Position numbers and translations under genes: made by a program. Under the pieces are notes generated by a model. The model was given only the letters and a program-made list of their open reading frames with translations. It had not been told where the DNA came from and searched no databases. Below, piece by piece: positions 33,851-42,553 of a stretch of DNA of 64,000 nt. The stretch lies in assembly GCF_001905505.1 (NCBI RefSeq), contig NZ_LIPG01000002.1:248001-312000 (forward strand), written 5' to 3'. This DNA comes from Streptomyces sp. CB02058. GTDB taxonomy: Bacteria; Actinomycetota; Actinomycetes; Streptomycetales; Streptomycetaceae. Positions within the stretch are counted from its first letter, which is position 1; the number at the start of each line of letters is the position of its first letter.

Positions 33851-35092
33851 ATGGCCGGAACCCGAGTGCCGGGGACACCCATGCCCGTTTCCGGTGTCCC
33901 CGGCACGGACGAGGTCCCCGCCGCGCACGAACCCACCGGCGTGGAAGGGGACACCGCGTCCGCGCCCTCGCCGGGCGGGTCCGCGGCCGAGGGGACCGGG
34001 GAGGCCCCCCGGGCCCGCCGCTGGTGCCGGGGCACCCGCCTGCTGGTGGGGGCCACCGCCGCCTGGACCCTGCTCCTCGGCCTGCACGTGCTGCTCGCGG
34101 GGAACTGGTGGCTGTGGCTGCTCGTCGAGGCGGTACCCCCGCTGACGCTGGTGGCCGTGCCGCTGCTGCTCCTCGCGGTGACACCGCTGGCCCGGCCGGT
34201 ACGCCGGTGGCTGGCCCCCGTCCTGGTGCTCCTGCTCCTGGCCGGCGCCCACCTGTCCGGCTTCGGACCCGGCTGGTCGGGTGGCGCCACGGGCACCACC
34301 GCCGGCGGCACCGAGGTCAAGGTGTTCGCCTGGAGCACGGACTACTGGCAGATGGACGACGACAAGCAGGACTTCTACGCCTTCCTGCGGGGCCAGGACG
34401 CCGATGTGTACCTCCTCCAGGAGTACCTCTACTGGGAGGGGGACGAGCCGGTCAGGATCGATGACACGGCCCGGCTGCACAAGGAGTTCCCCGGCTACCA
34501 CATCTCCGTCGAGGGGGAGTTGCTGACCCTCTCCCGGCTGCCCGTGGTCGCCGAGCACCACCGCCGCGTCCCGGACAGCGGCACGGCCTGGTACCACGAG
34601 GGAAGCAAGGCGCAGCGCACCGACATCCAGGTCGGGGACCGCACGGTCTCCTTCTACAACGTGCACATGCCGGTCCCCTTCCAGGTCGGCGACAACCCGC
34701 TCTCCGGCCGCTTCTACCGCTTCCTGCGGGACCAGTACGCATGGCGCGACCGCGAGCTGGACGCCCTGCGCTCCGATCTCGCGGACAACCCCCACCCGGC
34801 CCTTCTGACCGGGGACTTCAACTCACCCTGGACGGGCAGCCTTCTCGACCCCGCCCCGGGCACCCAGGTGCACAGCCCCGGGAACGGCGTCCTGCCCGCC
34901 CGGTCCTGGCCCGTCTCCGACTACCCGCTGCCCCGGCTGTGGCGGCTGGACTGGCTGTTCACCACCGATGACCTGGCCGTGCCCGGCTACCGCTTCGGCG
35001 GCGGCGGGGACTTCTCGGACCACGCGGCCCAGGAGATCCGACTCGTCGTACCCGACCCCACCGCCTCCGGACACCCGAAGGAGACCCGATGA
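33851..35092 (+). CDS. Membrane-anchored endonuclease/exonuclease/phosphatase (EEP) family protein
   Basis: 413 residues. A disordered 55-residue N-terminus, three membrane segments (about 63-80, 84-103, 108-135), then an EEP domain facing the outside: VFAWSTDYWQ, LLQEYLYWEG (metal Glu), FYNVHMPVPF (His), LLTGDFNSP (Asp-Asn) and DFSDHAAQE (terminal His). Related enzymes hydrolyse phosphodiesters of nucleotides, lipids or inositides. In an operon of GTs a lipid or sugar phosphodiesterase is more likely than a nuclease. ATG 33851 lies 1 nt after the epimerase stop. Confidence 0.85.
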   Translation: MAGTRVPGTPMPVSGVPGTDEVPAAHEPTGVEGDTASAPSPGGSAAEGTGEAPRARRWCRGTRLLVGATAAWTLLLGLHVLLAGNWWLWLLVEAVPPLTLVAVPLLLLAVTPLARPVRRWLAPVLVLLLLAGAHLSGFGPGWSGGATGTTAGGTEVKVFAWSTDYWQMDDDKQDFYAFLRGQDADVYLLQEYLYWEGDEPVRIDDTARLHKEFPGYHISVEGELLTLSRLPVVAEHHRRVPDSGTAWYHEGSKAQRTDIQVGDRTVSFYNVHMPVPFQVGDNPLSGRFYRFLRDQYAWRDRELDALRSDLADNPHPALLTGDFNSPWTGSLLDPAPGTQVHSPGNGVLPARSWPVSDYPLPRLWRLDWLFTTDDLAVPGYRFGGGGDFSDHAAQEIRLVVPDPTASGHPKETR

Positions 35093-36261
35093 GCCCGCAG
35101 GACAACCCCCTGAGCGAGGGATCCACCATGCGCCCCAGCCGGTTCCACGTGACGGTGATGCTCGACTACTACGCCCCCTACGTCAGCGGCCTGACCGAGG
35201 CCGCGCGACTGACCGCCGAGGGACTGGCCGCCCGGGGCTGGAACATCGCGGTCGTGTGCGCCCAGCACGACCCCAAGCTGCCCCGTTACGAGGTCATCAA
35301 CGGCGTCCACGTCTTCCGGGCGCCCGTCCTCGCCAACATCAGCCGAGGGTTCGTCTCCCCCGCGCTGCCGCTGCTGGCCCGGCGTCTCGCCGCCCGCTCC
35401 GACATCCTCCACATGCACCTGCCCAACCCCGAGGCGGCCTTCGTCGCCGCGCTGAAGGGCAGCGCCCGGCTCGTCGTGACGTACCACATTGACGTGTTCC
35501 TGCCCGACAGCCCGGTGAACCGCTTCGGGATGCGCGCCGTCGACGAGGTCTGCAAGGTGGCGGTCCGCAAGGCGGACATCGTCATCACCAACAGCGAGGA
35601 CCAGGCGCGGGGTTCGCGGATCTGGCCGACGATCCGCCGCCGCAGGCTCGTCCCCATCTCCTCGCCCTGCGTCGACCGCAACGGCGGTTCGCCGCGGCTG
35701 CGCGACGGCGACGGGCTGCACATCGGCTTCATGGGGCGGATCACCGTCGACAAGGGCATCGAGTACCTCATCCGGGCCTTCCGCTCGATGTCCGACCCGA
35801 AGGCCAGGCTGCTGATCGCGGGGGACTACACCACCGTCGCGGGCGGCAGCAACATCGCCGAGCTGCGCGCGGAGGCCGGCGACGACCCGCGCATCCGCTT
35901 CACCGGCCTGCTGCGCGGCGAGGCGGTACGCGACTTCTACGCCTCGATCGACGTCTTCGCGCTCCCGTCGATCTCCGAGTCCTTCGGCATCGTGCAGGTC
36001 GAGGCCATGATGGCCGGGGTCCCCCCGGTGAGCACCGACCTGTCCGGCTCCCGCTACCCGGTGGCGTCCACCGGCTTCGGGCGGCTGGTCCCGCCCCGGG
36101 ACCCCGAGGCGCTGCGCGAGGCACTGCTGGAGATGGCGCACCTGCCGGACGAGGACCGCAGGGCCGGAGCGGAGACGGCGACCAAGCTGTTCGGCGGGGA
36201 CGCGTTCCTCGACGCCCACGAAGAGGCGTTCCGGCGGCTGCTCCCCGGCGGGCGGCTGTGA
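35089..36261 (+). CDS. GT4-family glycosyltransferase
   Basis: 390 residues, GT-B fold. N-terminal MLDYYAPYVSGLTEAARLTAEGLAARG is the usual acceptor-side start; the sugar-nucleotide side has IGFMGRITVDKGIEYLI and SISESFGIVQVEAM with the E-x7-E motif. It probably adds a hexose to a lipid or sugar acceptor. ATG 35089 overlaps the EEP stop (ATGA). A later ATG at 35128 (MRPSRFHV) is an alternative. Confidence 0.9.
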   Translation: MSPQDNPLSEGSTMRPSRFHVTVMLDYYAPYVSGLTEAARLTAEGLAARGWNIAVVCAQHDPKLPRYEVINGVHVFRAPVLANISRGFVSPALPLLARRLAARSDILHMHLPNPEAAFVAALKGSARLVVTYHIDVFLPDSPVNRFGMRAVDEVCKVAVRKADIVITNSEDQARGSRIWPTIRRRRLVPISSPCVDRNGGSPRLRDGDGLHIGFMGRITVDKGIEYLIRAFRSMSDPKARLLIAGDYTTVAGGSNIAELRAEAGDDPRIRFTGLLRGEAVRDFYASIDVFALPSISESFGIVQVEAMMAGVPPVSTDLSGSRYPVASTGFGRLVPPRDPEALREALLEMAHLPDEDRRAGAETATKLFGGDAFLDAHEEAFRRLLPGGRL

Positions 36262-37322
36262 ACCGGGCCGGCGGCGGGGACGCCGTCAGGACCGGGGGCG
36301 CGGAGAGCCGGACGGTCCCGGCGACCCCGTCGGGCGGGGCGGCCACCGCCGTCGTGACCGCCGAGGCGCCGTTGCGCGAATGGCGCGGGAGCCCGCGGTC
36401 CGCCTCCCCTCCGGGGGCCGGCGAGGGCCGCACACCGCCCAGGCGCCGCAGGAGGATGCCCGCGCCGCTGGTGCTGCTGCGGCCCAGGCAGTGGATCAAG
36501 AACATCTTCGTCCTGCTCGTCCCCCTGGCCCTGGACCCCGCCGCCCTGGTGCGGCACCCGGGACGCGGCATCGCCGCGGTCGTGGCGTTCACGGCGGCCT
36601 CGGCGGCCGTCTACGTGCTCAACGACTGGCTGGACCGCGAACGCGACCGGCTGCACCCGGTCAAACGCCACCGGCCCCTGGCCGGGGGGAGGATAGGCCC
36701 GGTCGGGGCCGCGCTGCTGGGCGCGACGTGCCTGGCGACCACGGTCGCCTGCGCGGCGGTCCTCCCCGGCGCCGCCCAGGCGGCGATCGCCGGGTACGGC
36801 GTGATCAACCTGGCCTACTGCCTGTGGCTGAAGCACCACTCGCTCGTCGACGTCAGCCTGGTCGCCTCCGGATTCGTCCTGCGCGCCGTGGCGGGCTGCG
36901 CGGCGGTGGCGGCGCCCTTCAACCCCGCGCTGATCATCTGTGTCTACTGCACCTGCCTGCTGCTCTCGCTGGGCAAGCGCCGGCACGAACTGGCCGCCGC
37001 CGACCTGCTCGGGCAGGCGTCCGCCCAGCGCCCGGCCCTCGCCGGGTACTCCGTGCCGCTGCTCGACCAGCTCATGACCCTGCTGCTGGCCGCCACGCTG
37101 ATCAGCTACGAACTGTTCGTCCTGTCCGGGCCGCATCCGCACGCGGAGGTACTGGCCGTCGCCACCGTGCCCTTCGCCGTCTTCGCCGTCTGCCGCTACG
37201 TCCAGATGGTGGCGGTCAGGAGCAGCGGCGGGGAGCCGGGCCGGGACGTGCTCACGGATGTGCCGCTCGTGATCAACGCCGTGCTGTGGCTGGCCTGCCT
37301 GGCCGCCGGCCGACTCCTGTGA
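36258..37322 (+). CDS. UbiA-type prenyl-phosphate transferase (decaprenyl-phosphate phosphoribosyltransferase-like)
   Basis: 354 residues, about eight membrane segments. The motif NDWLDRERDRLHPVKRHRP (residues 120-138) matches the NDxxDxxxDxxHPxKxxRP signature of Rv3806c-type enzymes, which join phosphoribose to decaprenyl phosphate. A second Asp region is less typical here. An N-terminal hydrophilic stretch of about 65 residues is extra. GTG 36258 overlaps the GT4 stop. This is the strongest hint that the operon builds a polyprenyl-linked sugar. Confidence 0.85.
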   Translation: MNRAGGGDAVRTGGAESRTVPATPSGGAATAVVTAEAPLREWRGSPRSASPPGAGEGRTPPRRRRRMPAPLVLLRPRQWIKNIFVLLVPLALDPAALVRHPGRGIAAVVAFTAASAAVYVLNDWLDRERDRLHPVKRHRPLAGGRIGPVGAALLGATCLATTVACAAVLPGAAQAAIAGYGVINLAYCLWLKHHSLVDVSLVASGFVLRAVAGCAAVAAPFNPALIICVYCTCLLLSLGKRRHELAAADLLGQASAQRPALAGYSVPLLDQLMTLLLAATLISYELFVLSGPHPHAEVLAVATVPFAVFAVCRYVQMVAVRSSGGEPGRDVLTDVPLVINAVLWLACLAAGRLL

Positions 37323-37331
37323 GGTGTGCTC

Positions 37332-38363
37332 GTGCGACCGACCCTTGTCTCCGTCATCATTCCCAACTACAACTACGCGCGGACCATCCGCCAGTGCCTC
37401 ACGGCCGTGGCCGCCCAGAGCTATCCGCACATCGAGATCGTCGTCGTCGACGACGGCAGCACCGACGCATCCCCCCGGATCGCCGAGGAGTTCCCCGTAC
37501 GGCTGATCCGCACGGCCAACACCGGGGTGTCCGCCGCCCGCAACACCGGGGTGCGGCACAGCACCGGTGACGTCCTCTTCTTCCTCGACTCCGACATCGC
37601 GCTGCGCCCCGACGCCGTCCAGCTCGCGGTGGACGTACTGGAATCGGACCCTCGGATCGGCTTCGTCTGCGGCATCTACGACTCGGTGCCGCTGATCGAC
37701 GACGGCGCCGTGGAGCGCTACAAGGTGCTGCACGGGCACTACTGGCGGCGCCGTACGGCGGGCGAGGTCAAGGCCGCGTACTTCTCGCTCGGGGCGATGC
37801 CCCGCGCCGCCTACGACCGCGCGGGGCCCCTGGACGAGAGCCTGCGCGACACCGAGGACGTGGAGTACGGGGCCCGTCTCTCGGCCGTCTCGACCGTGCT
37901 GCTCGACCCCCGGATCGTGGGCCGGCACGACGACGACGACCGGATCGGGATCCTGCTGCGCAAGCAGTACCGCCGCTCGGTCCCCCTGGTCGCGCTGTTC
38001 GGCGACCGCGACCGTGCGGGCAGACCGCAGCTCTCGGACACCGCCTACCGCCCGAAGGCGGTCGCCGGTACCGGTCTGGCGCTGGCGGGGCTCGCCGCGG
38101 CGCCCCTGTGGCCGGTGGCGGGCGCGGTCGCGGCCACGGCGGGGGCGGCGGTGTTCGTCGCCGAGGAGTGGGGACTGCTGAAGTTCCTGCACACCACGGC
38201 GGGCGGACGTGCCCTGCCGCTGATGGCCGGGCTGCACACCCTGATGACCGCGACCACCGGGGTGGCCGCCCTGGTGGGGGCGGTCCGCTGGACGGGCTCA
38301 CCGTCCTTCAGACGCCGCTACTCCAACCCGCCGGCCACGGGCGGCGCGGTCGCCGATGTCTAG
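37332..38363 (+). CDS. GT2-family glycosyltransferase with C-terminal membrane segments
   Basis: 343 residues. SVIIPNYNYARTIRQCL, IVVVDDGSTD, SAARNTGVRHSTGDVLFFLDSD (DxD) and the DTEDVEYGARL region define a GT-A GT2 enzyme. The last 110 residues contain two or three hydrophobic segments that would place the enzyme on the membrane, as in dolichol-phosphate sugar synthases. GTG 37332 has GAGGTG 5 nt upstream (another GTG at 37326). Confidence 0.88.
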   Translation: MRPTLVSVIIPNYNYARTIRQCLTAVAAQSYPHIEIVVVDDGSTDASPRIAEEFPVRLIRTANTGVSAARNTGVRHSTGDVLFFLDSDIALRPDAVQLAVDVLESDPRIGFVCGIYDSVPLIDDGAVERYKVLHGHYWRRRTAGEVKAAYFSLGAMPRAAYDRAGPLDESLRDTEDVEYGARLSAVSTVLLDPRIVGRHDDDDRIGILLRKQYRRSVPLVALFGDRDRAGRPQLSDTAYRPKAVAGTGLALAGLAAAPLWPVAGAVAATAGAAVFVAEEWGLLKFLHTTAGGRALPLMAGLHTLMTATTGVAALVGAVRWTGSPSFRRRYSNPPATGGAVADV

Positions 38364-39426
38364 GACGGCGCCCGGGGACACCGCGCCCGGACCGGCCGCC
38401 TCCGGGGACGCGGCGCCCCCGGAGCGCCGGGGGCGCTGGGCAGCGGTGCGGGCCTTCGCGCGGCGCCCCTGGGTCCGGAGGACGACGACCGCCGTGGTGC
38501 TCGCGCTCTGTGCCGGGTTCCTGGTGCACTCCTTCGCCCGGGACGGGGCGGCCACCCGCACGGCCGTCGGACTGCTGGGACCCGTGCTGCCCCTGGCACT
38601 GGTCCCGGCGCTGGCGGGGCTGTGGCTGACGGCGCTCTCCTGGCGCGAACCGCTCCAGGCCCTGTCGGTACCGCTGTCCCGCCCCTCGGCCGTACGCATC
38701 TTCGCCGCGGGCCAACTGGGCAAGTACGTACCGGGGGTGATGTGGTCGATCGTGCTCCAGTCCCGCCTCGCGGCGGCCTCGGGGATCACCGTCTTCCACT
38801 TCACCGCCGCCTTCGGGCTGTACGCCGCCGTGTCCCTGGGCACCGGCGGGGTGCTGGGGCTGGCCGCCCTGGCGCGGCACGCCTACGGGACGGGGGCGGC
38901 GCTCGTGGCCGCCGCCCTCGTCCCGGTCCTGCTGCTCGTCCTGCCCCGAGTGCTGGCGCTCTCCGTGCGGCTGGTGAAGACGGTGCCGTCACTGGCCCGC
39001 AGGCTGGCGCCGGTCCCGCTCCCCGTGCTGCGCCGCTCCGTGTGGCTGTGCGCGGTGTCCTGGGTCGTGACCGGTGTCCACCTCTGGCTGCTCGCGGTCG
39101 CGCTGGGCGCCGACCCGCTCGCGGCCGTACTGCCCTGTGTCGCCGGGTTCGCCGTGGCGACCTCGCTCAGCAGCCTGGTGGTGGTCGTCCCCGACGGGCT
39201 CGGGGTGCGGGAGGCGCTGCTCGCGGTGTCCCTCGCCTCCGTCCTGCCCGCCCCGGAGGCCGCCGCGGCCGCCGCCGCCAGTCGGCTGGTTCTGGCGGCT
39301 GCCGACGTACTCGCCTTCGGCTACGGTTCGTTGGCCGCGCGGGCGCCCCGCCCCGCCGCCCACGCCCCGGCCTCCCACGTTCCCTCCTCCTCACCGCACC
39401 ACCGACGAAAGGACGACGCATGCTGA
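38356..39426 (+). CDS. Flippase-like integral membrane protein (LPG_synthase_TM/AglD family)
   Basis: 356 residues with about eight membrane segments. GQLGKYVPGVMWSI and VVVPDGLGVREALLAVSL are the signatures of this family, whose members flip or act on lipid-linked sugars. ATG 38356 overlaps the GT2 stop by 8 nt. Its C-terminal tail is Ala/Pro/His-rich and cytosolic or external. Confidence 0.85.
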   Translation: MSRTAPGDTAPGPAASGDAAPPERRGRWAAVRAFARRPWVRRTTTAVVLALCAGFLVHSFARDGAATRTAVGLLGPVLPLALVPALAGLWLTALSWREPLQALSVPLSRPSAVRIFAAGQLGKYVPGVMWSIVLQSRLAAASGITVFHFTAAFGLYAAVSLGTGGVLGLAALARHAYGTGAALVAAALVPVLLLVLPRVLALSVRLVKTVPSLARRLAPVPLPVLRRSVWLCAVSWVVTGVHLWLLAVALGADPLAAVLPCVAGFAVATSLSSLVVVVPDGLGVREALLAVSLASVLPAPEAAAAAAASRLVLAAADVLAFGYGSLAARAPRPAAHAPASHVPSSSPHHRRKDDAC

Positions 39427-40448
39427 CGACGGTCTACGGAGAGTCGGTCATGGACCGGCTCCGAGGCACCCGAGTCGCCCTCGGCACCATGTACTTCGGC
39501 ACCACCGTCGACGAGAGGACGTCACGGGAGATCCTCGACCGCTACACCGAGCGCGGCGGCCGGCTGCTGGACACCGCGAACTGCTACGCCTTCTGGTCGC
39601 CCGGCGGCACGGGCGAGGAGTCGGAACTGGTCATCGGCCGCTGGCTGGCCGCGGCAGGCGTGCGGGACGAGGTGCTGATCGCCACCAAGGTCGGCTGCCT
39701 GCCCGACCCGCTCGACGGGCCGTTCCCCGAATCCGCCGAAGGGCTCGCCCCCGAGGTGGTGTTCAAGCAGTTCGAGCGGAGCACCGAGCGCCTGGGCCGC
39801 CCCTCCGTCGACGTGTACTTCAGCCACGCCGACGACCCGAGGACACCGCTCGCCGACACCCTGGGCGCCCTGTCGGAGCTCGTGCGCTCGGGGCGGGTCG
39901 GTGTCGTCGGCGCGAGCAACCCGGACGCGGCCCGGCTGGCCGAGGCGGCCCGCCTCGCCGCGGACGACCCGACGACGGTGGCCCCGCGGGTGATCCAGGC
40001 ACGCCACTCCTACCTCTGGCCCGACCCGGCGGCCGACATCCGGCCGCAGCTTCCGCTGGACCACGACCTGTTCGCCCACGCCCGCGAGCACGGCGCGCTG
40101 CTTCAGGGGTACTCGCCGCTGCTCCAGGGAGCCCTCACCCGGGCCGACCGGCCGCTCTCGCCCGAGTACCGCAGCCCCGTGAACGAGCGGCGGCTGAGCA
40201 GCCTGCGCGAACTGGCCGGACGGCTCGGAGTGACCGCCAACCAGCTGTCCCTGGCCTGGATGGCCGGGGGCCCGGTGCCCGTCATGCCGGTGCTCGGCGT
40301 GAGCAGCGTGGCCCAGCTCGACGAGGCCATGGACGGCCTGGAGCTGGAGCTGGAACAGGAGATCCGGGACGAGCTCGACGCGCTGGCCCCGCTCGGCCCC
40401 TCGCACGGGTCCCTCGCCGGAGCCCCGCTTCCCGGCGACGGCCGGTAA
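39420..40448 (+). CDS. Aldo/keto reductase family protein
   Basis: 342 residues. The catalytic tetrad is visible as Asp in LLDTANC, Tyr in NCYAFW, Lys in ATKVGC and His in FSHADDP. It most likely reduces a keto-sugar. ATG 39420 overlaps the flippase stop by 7 nt. Last gene of the eight-gene operon; only 34 bp separate it from the convergent LacI gene. Confidence 0.9.
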   Translation: MLTTVYGESVMDRLRGTRVALGTMYFGTTVDERTSREILDRYTERGGRLLDTANCYAFWSPGGTGEESELVIGRWLAAAGVRDEVLIATKVGCLPDPLDGPFPESAEGLAPEVVFKQFERSTERLGRPSVDVYFSHADDPRTPLADTLGALSELVRSGRVGVVGASNPDAARLAEAARLAADDPTTVAPRVIQARHSYLWPDPAADIRPQLPLDHDLFAHAREHGALLQGYSPLLQGALTRADRPLSPEYRSPVNERRLSSLRELAGRLGVTANQLSLAWMAGGPVPVMPVLGVSSVAQLDEAMDGLELELEQEIRDELDALAPLGPSHGSLAGAPLPGDGR

Positions 40449-40482
40449 CGGCCCTCCGTGGCACCCGCCCGGATCCGGCCGG

Positions 40483-41523
40483 TCAGGCGGACTCCCGTAC
40501 GACCAGCCGGGTCGGGGTGATCACGGAGGACAGGGGGTGGCTCCCGCCGGCCTTGCCGGACGCCTCGCGGAACAGCAGGCGGGCCATCGTCCTGCCCATG
40601 CCCACGATGTCCTGGTGCACCGTGGTCAACGGCGGGTCCATCGAGCCGGCAAGCGACGGGAGGTCGTCGAACCCGACGACCGCCACGTCCTCGGGCACCC
40701 GCAACCCGCGCTCCCGCAGCAGGTCCAGCGCCCCCGCGGCCATCAGGTCGGAGGCGACGAAGACCCCGTCCAGGTCCGGGCACCGTCGCAGCAGGGCAGC
40801 CATCGCCTCCGCGCCGCCCTGCCGGGTGAAGTCGCCCTCGACGATCAGCTCGGGTGCCCCGTCCAGGAGCACGTCCCGGTAGCCGTCGAGCCGGTCCACC
40901 GAGGCGGCCTGGTCGAGCGGGCCCGTCACGGTCGAGACACGCTTCCGGCCGAGCGACACGAGATGGCGCACGGCCTCCCGGGCGCCGCCACGGTTGTCGG
41001 CGTCCACGTACAGGTGGGTGCGGGTCCGGTCGCCACCCCTCACCACGGGCCGTCCGCCGAGGACGACGGGGATCCCCAGCTGCTCCGTCATCGCGGGCAG
41101 CGGGTCGTCCGCACGCAGCGAGAACAGCAGCGCGCCGTCCACGTGCCCGCCGCCCAGGAAGTGGCCGACCCGCGCGTAGTCCTCCGGGGACTCGATGAAG
41201 ACCAGTACGGGCTGGGCCTTCCGGACGGCGAGCTCCTCCCTGATCCCGCGCAGGTGCTCCGCGAAGAAGGGATCGACGAACAGGCGGTTCTGGGGCTCCG
41301 TCACCACCACGGCCACCACGTTGTTGCGGCGGGTCACCAGGCTCCTGGCCGCCTGGTTCGGGACGTAACCGAGCTCGGCGACCGCCACCCGGATGCGTTC
41401 GGCGACCGCGGCGCGCACCCCCGGCTCGCCGTTGACCACGCGTGACACCGCGGACCGGGACACCCCGGCCCGCCGGGCCACGGCGTCCAGCGTGGGCCTC
41501 CGGCCCCCGGAACGCCTACCCAA
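40483..41523 (-). CDS. LacI-family regulator next to kanosamine genes (NtdR-like position)
   Basis: 346 residues. The N-terminal HTH LDAVARRAGVSRSAVSRVVNG and hinge YVPNQAARSLV are intact, followed by a sugar-binding periplasmic-like domain ending VVGFDDLPSLAGSMDPPLTTV. TTG 41523 has GGAG upstream and overlaps the NtdC-like stop by 8 nt, so it is the last gene of the six-gene operon. B. subtilis ntdABC is controlled by NtdR, also LacI family and adjacent; equivalence is inferred from position. No operator palindrome was identified upstream of the operon. Confidence 0.88.
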   Translation of the reverse strand: MGRRSGGRRPTLDAVARRAGVSRSAVSRVVNGEPGVRAAVAERIRVAVAELGYVPNQAARSLVTRRNNVVAVVVTEPQNRLFVDPFFAEHLRGIREELAVRKAQPVLVFIESPEDYARVGHFLGGGHVDGALLFSLRADDPLPAMTEQLGIPVVLGGRPVVRGGDRTRTHLYVDADNRGGAREAVRHLVSLGRKRVSTVTGPLDQAASVDRLDGYRDVLLDGAPELIVEGDFTRQGGAEAMAALLRRCPDLDGVFVASDLMAAGALDLLRERGLRVPEDVAVVGFDDLPSLAGSMDPPLTTVHQDIVGMGRTMARLLFREASGKAGGSHPLSSVITPTRLVVRESA

Positions 41524-42553
41524 GGCGCTCTCCCCGGCGCAGCAGATCCTCCAGGACCCGCTGGGCGAGATGCCCGTCCCCGAAGCCGGCCAGTACCTCC
41601 GGCCGGGTCCCGGAAGCGGCGCCCGCCCACTCCTGGAGCTGTTCCAGGAAGGAGTCGCCCCACCCCGTCACCTCGCCCGGCGGGTCCGGCAGCCGGGCGG
41701 GGCCGAGGAGTTTGACCGGCTCGACGTCCACCCCCGTACGCACCAGGAGTATCTGGCCGTCACGTGAGTGGTACGAGAGGTCCCCACGGCTCCCGGTGAC
41801 GGTCACGGCGAGTCCGAGCTCGTCGGGAGCCGAGGACTTCGAAGCCGTGAGGGTGAAGTGCGGGCCGTCCGTCAGACCACCGCTCACGAAGGCGTGGTCG
41901 TCGACCATCACCTCGTGACCCTCCTTCGTCGCCACCCTCGTCTGGAGCCCGACCCGGCAGCTGCCGGTGTCGACCGGACTCCGGAAGAGGAAGTGCAGCA
42001 TGTCGACGAGGTGCACCCCGAGGTCACCGAGCGCGCCGCTGGTCGACCGCTCGGCCGGGCCGTCCCGCCAGGTGAACCGGGCCCGGGTCACCGCGCTGGA
42101 ACGCCGGAGGGCGACGGCCACATGGAGCACGCGGCCGATCTCCTCCTCCTCGATCCGCCGGCGGATCTCCCGTACGGCGGGCAGATAGCGGTAGTTGAAG
42201 CCGACACAGGACACCCCCGTGGCGCCCGAGGAGAGCCGCAGCATCTCGGCCGTCTCCGCGAGGGAGGTGGCCATCGGCTTCTCGCACAGCACGTGCCTGC
42301 CGTGCGCGAGGGCCTCGCCCGCGTACGCGGCATGGGTGCGGTTGGGTGAGGCGACGACGATCCCGTCCGTCGCCCCGTGCAGTTCGCCGAGCGAGGCGAA
42401 GGCCCGCGTCCCCAGCTCCGCGGCGAGCGCACCCGCCCGCCCCTGGTCGACGTCGAAGAGGCCGGCGAGCGAGACGCCGTCGTCGGCCGACGCCAGGACC
42501 GCCCGGGCGTGCACCCGGCCGATGTTCCCCGCGCCGATGATCCCCACGCGCAT
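41516..42553 (-). CDS. ntdC: NtdC-like glucose-6-phosphate 3-dehydrogenase (Gfo/Idh/MocA family)
   Basis: 345 residues, close to B. subtilis NtdC (about 350). NAD motif GIIGAGNIGRVHA, CEKPMATSL with the conserved Lys, and NtdC-type stretches: GFNYRYLP, RFTWRDGP, SGALGDLGVHLVDM, ATKEGHEVMVDDHA and GWGDSF. In B. subtilis NtdC oxidises glucose-6-phosphate at C3 with NAD. ATG 42553 overlaps the NtdB-like stop by 1 nt (TGATG). Assignment rests on recalled family motifs and on synteny. Confidence 0.82.
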   Translation of the reverse strand: MRVGIIGAGNIGRVHARAVLASADDGVSLAGLFDVDQGRAGALAAELGTRAFASLGELHGATDGIVVASPNRTHAAYAGEALAHGRHVLCEKPMATSLAETAEMLRLSSGATGVSCVGFNYRYLPAVREIRRRIEEEEIGRVLHVAVALRRSSAVTRARFTWRDGPAERSTSGALGDLGVHLVDMLHFLFRSPVDTGSCRVGLQTRVATKEGHEVMVDDHAFVSGGLTDGPHFTLTASKSSAPDELGLAVTVTGSRGDLSYHSRDGQILLVRTGVDVEPVKLLGPARLPDPPGEVTGWGDSFLEQLQEWAGAASGTRPEVLAGFGDGHLAQRVLEDLLRRGERLG

